Of a stretch of DNA of 64,000 bases, positions 19,009 through 28,624 are shown piece by piece. A program made the position numbers and the translations under genes. The stretch is from Chitinophagaceae bacterium (GTDB lineage: Bacteria > Bacteroidota > Bacteroidia > Chitinophagales > Chitinophagaceae): contig JALHNJ010000001.1 in the NCBI GenBank assembly GCA_022843585.1, forward strand, positions 1-64,000. The letters are read 5' to 3'. How positions within the stretch are numbered: position 1 is the stretch's first letter; each line of letters starts with the position of its first letter. The notes below the pieces were generated by a model. It was not told where the DNA came from. It did no database searches and was given only the letters and a program-made list of their open reading frames with translations.

Positions 19009-20406
19009 ATGGACTCAAAACTCTCCCGTCGCAATGCGTTAAAACTTTTTGGAATTACAGTGGGCGGTACTTTCTTTCCAATTTCTTCCTGGGCAACCAA
19101 TGAAAATGGAGAACCCTTGCTGCTTCCGGAAAATAGGGAGCACCAACCATTGGCAAAAGCTGTAACCGCAATTACATTAGGTGCAGGGTCAAGAGGCAAT
19201 GTATATGGCGGCTTTGCGGTAGAGTTTCCTGATCAGTTAGATATTGTAGGAGTAGCAGAACCTATTGCTCTTCGCAATGAACGATACAGTAAGAAACATA
19301 ATATACCTGCAGAAAATCGTTTCAACACCTGGGAAGATGTTTTTAAGCGACCAAAATTTGCAGATGCGATCATTATTACCACACCAGATTATTTACATTA
19401 TGGTCCTTGTATGGCGGCATTAAAAATGGGGTACGATGTGTTATTGGAAAAACCAATTTCACCATCAGAACAAGAGTGCAGAGATATATTGGCTTTAGCA
19501 AAAAAGACGGGACGAATTGTAGCCGTATGCCATGTGCTTCGCTATGCGCCTTATTTTATAAAGTTGAAAGAGTTAATTCAAAACGGCTCCATTGGCGAAG
19601 TAGTAAGTATGCAACACTTTGAGCCAATCGAACATATTCATATGAGTCATTCTTATGTTCGGGGCAATTGGCACAACAGTAAAAAAACAACCCCGATCAT
19701 TTTAGCAAAGTCTTGCCATGATCTTGATATTATTAAGTGGATGTTGGGAAAAGAATCAAAAAAGATACAGGCATTCGGAAATTTGAAATGGTTTCGTAAA
19801 GAAAATGCACCGGCAGGAAGTACTGAACGCTGTGCAGATGGTTGTTCTGTTGAAAGCACCTGCCCATACTCAGCACAAAAAATTTATTATCGGAAACGTA
19901 ACTGGACTTATGTATTTGATCTACCCGAAGAAAAAGAAAAACAAGGCGATGCTATTTTGAATTATTTAAAGACCACCAACTACGGCCGCTGTGTTTATAA
20001 AATGGAGAATGACCAATGCGATCATTACGTAAGCAATATTTTATTTGAAGATGGTGTAACGGCCAGCTTTAGTATGGAAGCTTTTACTCCATGGGGTGGC
20101 CGTCGCACAAGAGTGATGGGCAGCATGGGTTTTATAGAAGGTGATATGAATAAATTTACGATCCATGATTTTCGTACCGGCGAAACAAAAACCTACGAAT
20201 CAAAAGCACTGGACCAGGAAAATTATAAGAATCAGGGACATGGTGGTGGCGATTGGCGACTGGCTGCAGATTGGGTGCAAGCCGTTTCAAAACAAGATGC
20301 TTCATTACTTTCCTCAACCATTGATGCTTCTATCGAAAGCCATGTAATGTGTTTTGCGGCAGAAAAAAGCAGGAAAGAAGATAAAGTGGTGGAAATAAAA
20401 GTCTAA
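19009..20406 (+). CDS. Gfo/Idh/MocA family oxidoreductase with Tat-like signal
   Basis: 'MDSKLSRRNALKLFGITVGGTFF' leader; 'DAIIITTPDYLHYGPCMAALKMGYDVLLEKPIS'. Confidence 0.88.
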   Translation: MDSKLSRRNALKLFGITVGGTFFPISSWATNENGEPLLLPENREHQPLAKAVTAITLGAGSRGNVYGGFAVEFPDQLDIVGVAEPIALRNERYSKKHNIPAENRFNTWEDVFKRPKFADAIIITTPDYLHYGPCMAALKMGYDVLLEKPISPSEQECRDILALAKKTGRIVAVCHVLRYAPYFIKLKELIQNGSIGEVVSMQHFEPIEHIHMSHSYVRGNWHNSKKTTPIILAKSCHDLDIIKWMLGKESKKIQAFGNLKWFRKENAPAGSTERCADGCSVESTCPYSAQKIYYRKRNWTYVFDLPEEKEKQGDAILNYLKTTNYGRCVYKMENDQCDHYVSNILFEDGVTASFSMEAFTPWGGRRTRVMGSMGFIEGDMNKFTIHDFRTGETKTYESKALDQENYKNQGHGGGDWRLAADWVQAVSKQDASLLSSTIDASIESHVMCFAAEKSRKEDKVVEIKV

Positions 20407-21332
20407 TTTTTTACTGAAGCATAATTAACGGCTATCTCGGCTCCCACTTTCGCATTGTGTTTTATTAATGCGATGTTCGCTTCGAGGCTTTCACCTTTTG
20501 TATGCCCGGCTATATATTGTAGAAGAAATGGTGTTACATTTTTGCCAGTAATGTTTTTCTCTTTCGCTGCATTCAATGCCTGCAGAATATGTACTTCCAT
20601 TTCAGCAGCATTTATTTCATATTCGGCAGGAACTGGATTGGCAATAAGTATGGTCCCGTTTAATCCCAGCTTCCATTTGGTATCAATCAGCGCAGCAATT
20701 TCCTTTGCTGTATCCAATCGCAACGGAGAAGCAAAACCACTTTTGCGGGAGTAGAAACTCGGAAACTCATCTTGTCCGTATGTAACAACAGGAATTCCCA
20801 ATGTTTCTAAATATTCCAAGGTTAATCCAATATCTAAAATAGATTTTACCCCGGCTGATACAATTGCAACGGATGTTTGTGCCATCTCTGTAAGGTCAGC
20901 AGAAATATCCATTGTTTTTTCTGCTTCCCGATGCACACCACCAATGCCGCCGGTTACAAAAACTTTTATGCCCGCCATGGATGCAATTCGCATCGTAGCG
21001 GCCACCGTTGTTGCTCCATATAAATTTTGACTGATTACATAGGGCATATCCCGCAGACTTACTTTCCAAACATCTTTTGTCTCGCCTGAGGCGAGACCGA
21101 AATATTCCAATTGCTCTTTAGTCAACCCAACATGGCATTTTCCATTAAAGATGGCAATCGTTGCAGGTATTGCACCGTTGTCTCTTACCGCTTGCTCCAC
21201 TGCGATGGCGGTTTCTACATTTTTTGGGTATGGCATTCCATGCGAAATGATAGTGGACTCCAATGCAACAACAGCTTTACCATTTGTTAGTGCTTCGTTT
21301 ACTTCTGGATGTATAGTGAGAAATGAATTCAT
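20403..21332 (-). CDS. psuG: Pseudouridine-5'-phosphate glycosidase
   Basis: 'VVALESTIISHGMPYPKNVETA', 'VFVTGGIGGVHREAE', 'VVSAGVKSILDIG'-like motifs. Confidence 0.93.
   Translation of the reverse strand: MNSFLTIHPEVNEALTNGKAVVALESTIISHGMPYPKNVETAIAVEQAVRDNGAIPATIAIFNGKCHVGLTKEQLEYFGLASGETKDVWKVSLRDMPYVISQNLYGATTVAATMRIASMAGIKVFVTGGIGGVHREAEKTMDISADLTEMAQTSVAIVSAGVKSILDIGLTLEYLETLGIPVVTYGQDEFPSFYSRKSGFASPLRLDTAKEIAALIDTKWKLGLNGTILIANPVPAEYEINAAEMEVHILQALNAAKEKNITGKNVTPFLLQYIAGHTKGESLEANIALIKHNAKVGAEIAVNYASVKN
21079..21097. repeat. Perfect short palindrome inside psuG
   Basis: GTCTCGCC-TGA-GGCGAGAC, 8-bp arms, 3-nt loop. Confidence 0.8.
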
Positions 21333-21333
21333 C

Positions 21334-21726
21334 TTAAATACCAGGAATATTTTCAATTACTAATTTGGCTCCATTTTTATCTAAGTAGGTAACCGTCATT
21401 TTATCCAAATCTGTAACCCATTTTTCTACCCCCGCTTCGGCTGATTGTAAACAGAAGGTTGGGTAATCCGATTGCCCGGCCTGGTGGATTTTTAGTGCTA
21501 CTCTTAGATTTTCTGCTGACGATTCGTCTTTTACTATCATTAAGGGCTTGCCATAAGTTATTTTCAAACCCTCTCCTGATGCATCGTAAAAAACATTGGC
21601 ACTTTCTGCCACCCAATGTTCATAGTTAACAACTCCCAATGCTTTAAAAGTTTTTATTAAGCCGGGAAAGTCTTTTCCACTTTTTACTTTAGACTGTGCT
21701 TCCAGTATTTGATCTTTTGTAAACAT
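21334..21726 (-). CDS. DUF1398 family protein
   Basis: 'MFTKDQILEAQSKVKSGKDFPGLIKTFKALGVVNYEHWVAES' pattern; lies between psuK and psuG. Confidence 0.7.
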   Translation of the reverse strand: MFTKDQILEAQSKVKSGKDFPGLIKTFKALGVVNYEHWVAESANVFYDASGEGLKITYGKPLMIVKDESSAENLRVALKIHQAGQSDYPTFCLQSAEAGVEKWVTDLDKMTVTYLDKNGAKLVIENIPGI

Positions 21727-21739
21727 TTTGGTTTGATTT

Positions 21740-22666
21740 TTATTCAGGATAATATTTGGAAACAAGTCCCAATAATTTTTCTTGTGAAAGATGTGTGGCA
21801 ATAGCACCATTCACTTGCAATATTTCTGCAGACAGCGTATGTGCCAGCTTTAAACAGTCAATTGCTTCTTTGCCAAGATGTTTGCCCAAAATATAGCCCG
21901 ACAAAGAACCATCGCCGGCTCCGGTGCAATCAACTACTTCAATGGAAGGAGCATTCAGACTAATTGATTTTTCTTTAGTGTAAAGCGCAGAACCATGTTT
22001 GCCATTATGCAACCAGATATTTTGTACGCCACGGTTCAACAATTCTTCTACTTGTTGCTGTGTAAAGAAGGCTTTATCAGAACAAAGCACCGGTAACTCA
22101 TCTTCATTTGGGGTGATCATATGCAAGCCGTTAAGATTTGCATTTTTATATTTTCTTGCAGGAGGAACGGAAACAGGTTCAATTACAAAGGGAATTTCTG
22201 TTTCGCAACTAAAATTTAATATCCATTCGGCAGTATCTACATTGATATTGGCATCGGCTAATATATAAGAAGCCGTTTTCAATAAGTCAATATGCTTTTC
22301 TAAATGCTGTGGCGTTATTAAATGATTGGCCGCATTAGTAAGAAATGCTGTGTAGAGTGAGCCATCTGGATTTAGAATGCCGGTATATTTTCCTGAGAGT
22401 CCTGTCCGGGTAATTGTTGCATCCAGTTTAACCCCAGCAGAAGTACAAACCTGTTTTAACCAGTCGCCATCACTATCGTTTCCAACAGCAGTTATTAGTT
22501 GAACAGGCACACCCAATAAGGCCAATTGATGAGCAATATTGCGACTTACACCACCGGCGCTTTTAGTTATGGTAGCATCCGTTGTAGTGGAGAGCAATAA
22601 TTCTGTTGTAGTATGGAACAATTCATCAACCAGCGCAGCGCCGATACAAATAACAGGTCTTGGCAT
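21740..22666 (-). CDS. psuK: PfkB-family carbohydrate kinase, probably pseudouridine kinase
   Basis: 'KSAGGVSRNIAHQLALLG', 'VDCTGAGDGSLSGYI'; operonic with psuG. Confidence 0.85.
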   Translation of the reverse strand: MPRPVICIGAALVDELFHTTTELLLSTTTDATITKSAGGVSRNIAHQLALLGVPVQLITAVGNDSDGDWLKQVCTSAGVKLDATITRTGLSGKYTGILNPDGSLYTAFLTNAANHLITPQHLEKHIDLLKTASYILADANINVDTAEWILNFSCETEIPFVIEPVSVPPARKYKNANLNGLHMITPNEDELPVLCSDKAFFTQQQVEELLNRGVQNIWLHNGKHGSALYTKEKSISLNAPSIEVVDCTGAGDGSLSGYILGKHLGKEAIDCLKLAHTLSAEILQVNGAIATHLSQEKLLGLVSKYYPE

Positions 22667-22854
22667 GTTGCAAATGTAATAGTGTGTTTTTGTTTTTTGA
22701 TCATACAGGAAGAGATAAACAGGTCATTGCGGGTAGTAAAATCCACAATACACCCCAGCCCTCATCCGATTTAGGGAATATGATGGCCTGTTTTATACTA
22801 AAATCAATTGGCACGGAATTCACATTTATATCTATAAACCTAAACACAATTTGT

Positions 22855-23079
22855 ATGAAACATTGGATAAACAAGAAAATCAGTTTGCTTGCGTTGGGAG
22901 TCATTTCGTCTTATTATTTGCTGGCGCAGGATGATAAGAAATTGGATATTGATATAGATGTGAATAAAGGAGATAATAGTACCTGGTACCAACAGCCTTG
23001 GGTATGGATAGTAGGTGGAGCTGTTTTTATTCTATTGCTGGTAGCTATGTTAAAAGGCAGTGGGAGAAGAAAAGACTAA
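22855..23079 (+). CDS. Small single-pass membrane protein
   Basis: 74 aa from internal Met (MKHWINKKISLL...); signal peptide plus C-terminal TM 'WVWIVGGAVFILLLVAML' and a basic tail. Confidence 0.6.
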   Translation: MKHWINKKISLLALGVISSYYLLAQDDKKLDIDIDVNKGDNSTWYQQPWVWIVGGAVFILLLVAMLKGSGRRKD

Positions 23080-23105
23080 AGAGTTGTAATGAAGATTCAC
23101 CACTC

Positions 23106-23137
23106 GGTCATTTCCTGAAAAGGGAATGGCCTTTTTT
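23106..23137 (+). terminator. Rho-independent terminator
   Basis: GGTCATTTCC-TGAAAA-GGGAATGGCC (10 bp with G.T wobbles) then TTTTTT. Confidence 0.75.
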
Positions 23138-23142
23138 ATTCT

Positions 23143-23520
23143 CTACTCTTCTTTCTTTTTTACGATCAGGAACCAATCATTTTCAAGCGGCAGGTATCCA
23201 TAGTCATAACAGTAGTAATAAGTTTTACCTGTTTTGGTAGTATAAATATGTGTGAGGTATTTAAACTGAAAGCCCAGCCGCTGCAATTTGTCTTTATTTG
23301 CTTTTGCTGTTTCTTCTGTTTCGGGAAGAATCGACTCTAACACTTTTCTGTTCTTCAATAAGGCATTATTAATGTTTCTTACCAAACTGCTGTGACTGCC
23401 CTTTGCTTTTTGAAGGTTGTTGTAGTTGTTTCGGCAATAATCATCGCAAAATTTTTTATCAGCACGGCCTTTTATTGTTTTGCCGCAGGCAAGGCAGTTT
23501 TTTGTATCTAATGCAGTCAT
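23143..23520 (-). CDS. Small zinc-ribbon protein of unknown function
   Basis: 'NCLACGKTIKGRADKKFCDDYCRNNYNN' CxxC...CxxxC zinc ribbon; start at MTALDTKN. Confidence 0.65.
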   Translation of the reverse strand: MTALDTKNCLACGKTIKGRADKKFCDDYCRNNYNNLQKAKGSHSSLVRNINNALLKNRKVLESILPETEETAKANKDKLQRLGFQFKYLTHIYTTKTGKTYYYCYDYGYLPLENDWFLIVKKKEE

Positions 23521-23729
23521 AGCAAGGGTTTCAGCCCATGAATATAGCAAATATTATCCGTGTGCAAACGTTTTTACACGTTTAGCTTCGGGAGTAAACG
23601 GGTAAAAACCGATTAAGGCTTCATCGCACTATCATCTTTGTGTTGTCAATCGGCAGTTAACAAACCGGTTGGTTGAAATAAATAAATTTTAAAATCGTCT
23701 CGCAATGGCGGGGCACAAAACACAAAGTT

Positions 23730-24074
23730 ATGTACGCATTAAAAAACAAAGTTCAATTGATTGGTAACCTGGGCAACGCACCAGAGGTTAAAACCTTAGA
23801 AAGTGGAAAGAAGATGGCCCGTTTCTCCGTAGCCACTAGTGAAAACTATCGCAATGCAAAAGGCGAGAAAGTAACAGAAACACAATGGCACAGCCTCGTT
23901 GCCTGGGGTAAAGTGGCAGAGCTTGTAGAAAAGTATCTGACCAAAGGAAAAGAAGTTGCCATTGAAGGCAAGCTGATCAACCGCAGTTACAATGACAAGG
24001 AAGGCAACAAAAAGTACATCACCGAAATACAGGTGAATGAATTGCTGATGCTTGGTGCTAAAGCAGAAGGATAA
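23730..24074 (+). CDS. ssb: Single-stranded DNA-binding protein
   Basis: 114 aa OB-fold; 'NKVQLIGNLGNAPEVKTLESGKKMARFSVATSE...WHSLVAWGKVAELVEKYLTKGKEVAIEGKL'. Confidence 0.93.
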   Translation: MYALKNKVQLIGNLGNAPEVKTLESGKKMARFSVATSENYRNAKGEKVTETQWHSLVAWGKVAELVEKYLTKGKEVAIEGKLINRSYNDKEGNKKYITEIQVNELLMLGAKAEG

Positions 24075-24091
24075 TAAATTGGTAATTATTC

Positions 24092-24137
24092 AGGAACATT
24101 GCAAAGGCGAGAGCCGGGGCAATGTTCCTTTTATTTT
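24092..24137 (+). terminator. Terminator after ssb
   Basis: 11-bp perfect stem AGGAACATTGC/GCAATGTTCCT with a T-rich 3' side. Confidence 0.8.
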
Positions 24138-24151
24138 AGGCTAACTACTGT

Positions 24152-26674
24152 ATGATAAAGTATGATACTGATAACGAAATGTTTCAACTGGCTATTCAAT
24201 TAGTCAATCAAAGCAATCGAAACATATTTTTGACCGGCAAGGCCGGTACGGGCAAAACAACTTTTCTGAAATACATCCGGGAGAATTGTCCAAAGCAAAT
24301 AGCTGTTGTAGCACCAACAGGTGTTGCTGCTATTAATGCGGGAGGAGTTACTATACATTCTTTCTTTCAACTACCATTAGCACCATTTATTCCTGATGCA
24401 AGAGGAATGGGTTTTGGAGCGGCCGGACAAGAGATTTCTAATAAACATAGTTTGTTGAGTCGCCTTCGCTTTAATAGCGATAAAAAGAAAGTACTGCAAC
24501 AATTAGAAATATTGGTGATAGATGAAATAAGTATGGTTCGTTGTGATACATTGGATGCTATTGATACAGTACTTCGTCATATCCGCCAGCGACCCAATGA
24601 ACGTTTTGGCGGTGTACAAGTATTATTCATTGGCGATATGCTACAATTACCTCCAGTAATCAAAGAAGAAGAATGGAGTTTATTGTCCGAGTATTACAAA
24701 GGACAATATTTCTTTGATAGTAAAGTGCTGGAAGAAGATCCACCGGTATATGTGGAGTTCAACAAAATTTACCGGCAGCGGGATGAAAAATTCATCACTG
24801 TTCTCAACCAGGTTCGCAATAACGAACTGGATGAAGACGGAATGAACATTTTAGACAGTCGCTTTCAACCAACGTTCCGGCGAAAGAAGCAAGACGGATA
24901 TATTATTCTCACTACACATAATCTTAAAGCCGCAGAAATAAACTCAAACGAATTAACCAGTCTTGACACTCCCATCTTTAGCTACGAGGCAAAAGTCCTA
25001 GATGAATTTTCGGACCGGGCATATCCGGCAGAACACACATTATATCTAAAAGTGGGTGCACAGGTAATGTTTATCCGAAATGACCCAGCGGAAAAAGGAA
25101 AGAGATATTTCAATGGAAAGATTGGAATAGTGTCTAAACTGGAAGCAGAAAAGATATTTGTGCAGTGTGAAGATGGCCCCGAAATAGAGGTAACAAAAGA
25201 AACATGGGAGAACATTCGCTATACCATGAATAAAGCTACCCGGCAATTAGATTCTGATGTGCTGGGCTCATTTACTCAATACCCATTACGGCTGGCTTGG
25301 GCAATCACTATCCATAAAAGCCAGGGATTAACGTTTGAAAAAGCAATTATTGATGCGGGGGCAGCCTTTGCTCCGGGACAAGTATATGTTGCACTCAGCA
25401 GATGTACGAGTATGGAGGGAATGGTGTTGCAAAGTAAGGTTAGGGCAGGAAGCTTATTTAGCGACAGACGAATAGTTGAGTTTTCACAACGCAGCGCATC
25501 TAGCGGACAACTACAGAAGGAATTAGCTATTGCTAAAAAGCACTACCAGCAAGTTCTATTGTTACAGACATTTGATTTTGCCATTGCTATTAATAGCGGA
25601 AAAGAATTGATGGAGTATTTGCTGGAACACACTTCTTCTTTTAACCCGGAGTCATTTACCTGGACTCAAGACCTATTGGATAAAATAGATAAACTACAGA
25701 ACACTGCGGTTAAATTCCAGGCAAGATTGCAATTTTTATTTCAGCAATCCGAATCGCCGGAGGAAAATGAACAATTGCAGGAACGGATAAAAGCGGCAGC
25801 AAACTATTTTGTTACTGAAATAAATTCTATTGTTGAATTTATACAGCAATCTCCTGCTGTTACTGATAGCCGTCTTCATTCTAAAGAGTATAACGACAGT
25901 ATTAAAGAAGTGTTTGCGCAATTAGCTATGAAACGATTTATGATGGAAGGGTTTACGGGTAAGTTCGATATGGAAGCTTTCCATCGGCGTAAGGCGAAAT
26001 TTGTAGTTCCTCCCATTGCTATAAATGCATATGCAGGTTCGGCAGATAAGAAAACGCAAAGCCCCAGACCGATCCTTCATCAACAACTAAGAAAACTAAG
26101 AGAAAGCATTTGTGCAAAGAAAAACCTGCCCATATACATTGTAGCCAGCAGCATTACTATTGATGAAATGGCAATGTATCTCCCCCAAACATTAGAAGAA
26201 CTAAGAAAAATAAGCGGCTTTGGCGATGCAAAAGTGAAGCAGTACGGGCAACAGTTCTTAGATGTGATTACTGCTTATAGTCAGGCCAATCATCTTTCAT
26301 CTTTGATTCATGAGAAAAATCCCAAGCGGGAAAGGAAGGAAAGTACGGGTGTGGCAAAGAAGAAAGGCGATACACATGCCGAAACATTTAAACGCTATAA
26401 AGAGGGTAAAACAATTACAGAAATTGCTAAAGAACGAAGCCTTGCCGTAACAACTATTGAAGGTCATCTTACCAAATTTGTACGCAGTGGCGATATTAAG
26501 ATCCATGAATTAGTAAGCAGTGAAAAATTCGTTTTAATTGAATCAGCACTTAAAGGCTTTAATGGAGGGAGCATAACAAACATTAAGAATCAACTGGGTG
26601 AAGGAATTAGCTTTGGAGAAATTAGGTTGGTAATGGCCGGACTTGGTATTGACCAGCAGAAAGAATCCGAATAA
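24152..26674 (+). CDS. PIF1-like helicase with HRDC and C-terminal HTH domains
   Basis: 'FLTGKAGTGKTTFLKYI', 'LVIDEISMVR', 'IHKSQGLTFEKAIID', 'VYVALSRCTS'; HRDC and HTH-like C-terminus. Confidence 0.88.
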   Translation: MIKYDTDNEMFQLAIQLVNQSNRNIFLTGKAGTGKTTFLKYIRENCPKQIAVVAPTGVAAINAGGVTIHSFFQLPLAPFIPDARGMGFGAAGQEISNKHSLLSRLRFNSDKKKVLQQLEILVIDEISMVRCDTLDAIDTVLRHIRQRPNERFGGVQVLFIGDMLQLPPVIKEEEWSLLSEYYKGQYFFDSKVLEEDPPVYVEFNKIYRQRDEKFITVLNQVRNNELDEDGMNILDSRFQPTFRRKKQDGYIILTTHNLKAAEINSNELTSLDTPIFSYEAKVLDEFSDRAYPAEHTLYLKVGAQVMFIRNDPAEKGKRYFNGKIGIVSKLEAEKIFVQCEDGPEIEVTKETWENIRYTMNKATRQLDSDVLGSFTQYPLRLAWAITIHKSQGLTFEKAIIDAGAAFAPGQVYVALSRCTSMEGMVLQSKVRAGSLFSDRRIVEFSQRSASSGQLQKELAIAKKHYQQVLLLQTFDFAIAINSGKELMEYLLEHTSSFNPESFTWTQDLLDKIDKLQNTAVKFQARLQFLFQQSESPEENEQLQERIKAAANYFVTEINSIVEFIQQSPAVTDSRLHSKEYNDSIKEVFAQLAMKRFMMEGFTGKFDMEAFHRRKAKFVVPPIAINAYAGSADKKTQSPRPILHQQLRKLRESICAKKNLPIYIVASSITIDEMAMYLPQTLEELRKISGFGDAKVKQYGQQFLDVITAYSQANHLSSLIHEKNPKRERKESTGVAKKKGDTHAETFKRYKEGKTITEIAKERSLAVTTIEGHLTKFVRSGDIKIHELVSSEKFVLIESALKGFNGGSITNIKNQLGEGISFGEIRLVMAGLGIDQQKESE

Positions 26675-26803
26675 TTGGATTGATGATTTAATGCCAGGAA
26701 CTTGAATTTTAGTAGTTGTATCAATAGCTATTATTATTCCAACCTAAATATTTATTTAGAACTATTACAGTGAATGATCAATGATTAATACCTGTAATCA
26801 TAG

Positions 26804-26831
26804 TTCACATTAATAATTAATTATTCACATT
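26804..26831. promoter_or_regulatory. Direct repeat plus palindrome upstream of the SET/ATP-grasp operon
   Basis: TTCACATT at 26804-26811 and 26824-26831 (20-bp phasing); palindrome AATAATTAATTATT at 26812-26825. Confidence 0.4.
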
Positions 26832-26899
26832 TAACGGGTACAAATTTTTTACATTAAACAATATATCTATCTTTCTATTACAATACTACTAACCCCTTT

Positions 26900-27406
26900 A
26901 TGGATACATTAACCGCTCCTGCTTATCGCACAATAAGCAACCATCAAATTGCCGAGGTTCGGCAAAAATTATCCAACGAACAAAACGCATTATTTGCTCT
27001 TCGGTCCTATCAGCCGGGAGAAATTATTGCGGATTTTTCTGCCGGAACTATTTCTGCCGAACCAACGTATTTAACAGTGCAGGTGGGAGTTAATAAGCAC
27101 ATCACACTACAACCAGAGTTTTTGCAATACATCAATCATAGTTGTAACCCCAATGTTTTTTTTGATACCAGTGCTATGCAATTAGTAGCATTAAATGAGT
27201 TACAGGCAGAAGACGAATTAACCTTTTTCTATCCTTCTACCGAATGGCAAATGACTCAGTCATTCAATTGCTATTGTGGAAGCAATGCATGCATTGGTGA
27301 TATACAAGGAGCAGCTTATCTATCCAAAGAAGTACAAGAAAGATATCGCTTTACAGATTTTATACAACAACAACTGGCCAAACGGGCGGCAAGAAAAGTA
27401 GCCTGA
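26900..27406 (+). CDS. Stand-alone SET-domain protein with post-SET Cys motif
   Basis: 'NHSCNPNVFFD', 'EDELTFFYPSTEW', 'CYCGSNACIGD'. Confidence 0.85.
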   Translation: MDTLTAPAYRTISNHQIAEVRQKLSNEQNALFALRSYQPGEIIADFSAGTISAEPTYLTVQVGVNKHITLQPEFLQYINHSCNPNVFFDTSAMQLVALNELQAEDELTFFYPSTEWQMTQSFNCYCGSNACIGDIQGAAYLSKEVQERYRFTDFIQQQLAKRAARKVA

Positions 27407-27409
27407 ACT

Positions 27410-28579
27410 GTGATGAAGATTTCAGAAGCCTCCAGGTTATTAAAACCATACGTTATTTGGGTGTTGGCACCGCATCTGGAAACAGACGACCCCAATATTC
27501 AACACTACTACGATTTTACCCAAAGCATAAAAGAATACACAAAGGTTTTTGAAGAACTGAAGGCCGAATGGAAATGGCAGCCGGTTACAATGGACAACTT
27601 CAAAACAATAATCAAATCAATTGCTGATAGTAAGAACGGAAAAACTCCCTTGGTTTTAAATCTCTGCGATGGAGATGAAGTAAATGGCACTCCCGGTGTA
27701 TCCGTTATTTATGAATTAGAAAAATACGGATTGATCTATACAGGATCGGATGCCCATTTTTATAATATTACCACTTCGAAAATACCCATGAAGAAGGCTT
27801 TTGATAAAGCCGGGGTAACAACGGCCAATTGGCGGGTAATTACGGATAAGAAAGGTTCAACAAAGGGATTGGCAAAAAGAGTGGGAACGCCTATTATCAT
27901 AAAACCAGCGGTTTCAGGGGGCAGCATGGGTGTGTCCGTAAAAAATGTAGTGCATACAGAAGAAGAATTAAATAATAGAGTTCAGGAAATTTATAAAGGC
28001 TACCGTGGTTGGAATTTATTGGTAGATGGCCTTTTTGTAGAACAATTCATAACCGGTGCCGAGTACACCACTTTCATAACTGGCTCAGCTGATGATCAGG
28101 AAAATTGCATTGTATACGAACCTGTAAAAAGGGTTTTTCATGAATCACTTCCGGAGGCCGAAAAGTTTTTATCATTCGATCGTCTCTGGGAAATATATGA
28201 GGATGAATCGCCAATGCCGCAGAATGAAAATTTTTACGAGTATCGCCCAGCAGAAGCCGAACTCATACCCGAGCTGAAACAACTAAGTTTGGATGCTTAC
28301 AAATCTTGTGGTGGAAAGGGCTATACAAGAATTGACATTCGCCAGGATTCGGCAACAGGTAAATTATATATGCTGGAAGTAAATGCCCAGTGTGGTTTAA
28401 GTGAAGATGAGGACTATACTTCTATTGGTGCTATTCTTAAGGTTTCCAACGTTTCTTTTACTGAAATAATGGGGGAGATTTTGAAAGATGCGCTGAGAAG
28501 AAGTGTTGTTAATACTGCTCCTGTAAAACGAACAACCGGCAAAAGATCAACTACTAAAAAAACCGCTTCGGTTAAATAA
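27410..28579 (+). CDS. Ddl-like ATP-grasp ligase with Lys/Arg/Thr-rich C-terminal tail
   Basis: 'IIIKPAVSGGSMGVSV', 'YTRIDIRQDSATGKLYMLEVNAQCGLSED'; tail VKRTTGKRSTTKKTASVK. Confidence 0.85.
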   Translation: MMKISEASRLLKPYVIWVLAPHLETDDPNIQHYYDFTQSIKEYTKVFEELKAEWKWQPVTMDNFKTIIKSIADSKNGKTPLVLNLCDGDEVNGTPGVSVIYELEKYGLIYTGSDAHFYNITTSKIPMKKAFDKAGVTTANWRVITDKKGSTKGLAKRVGTPIIIKPAVSGGSMGVSVKNVVHTEEELNNRVQEIYKGYRGWNLLVDGLFVEQFITGAEYTTFITGSADDQENCIVYEPVKRVFHESLPEAEKFLSFDRLWEIYEDESPMPQNENFYEYRPAEAELIPELKQLSLDAYKSCGGKGYTRIDIRQDSATGKLYMLEVNAQCGLSEDEDYTSIGAILKVSNVSFTEIMGEILKDALRRSVVNTAPVKRTTGKRSTTKKTASVK

Positions 28580-28624
28580 CTATTTACCATTTTTATATTA
28601 CTCTACTCATTACCTTAGCGGTGC

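Noticed and set aside
24152-26674. PIF1-like helicase as part of the SET/ATP-grasp system
   Set aside because: Separated by a ~225-bp AT-rich gap with promoter-like features; this helicase type is common in Bacteroidetes without such neighbours
27410-28579. Simple label 'D-alanine--D-alanine ligase'
   Set aside because: The E-x-N-x-x-P-G signature is replaced by E-x-N-x-x-C and the neighbours are SET genes, so a peptidoglycan role is not supported
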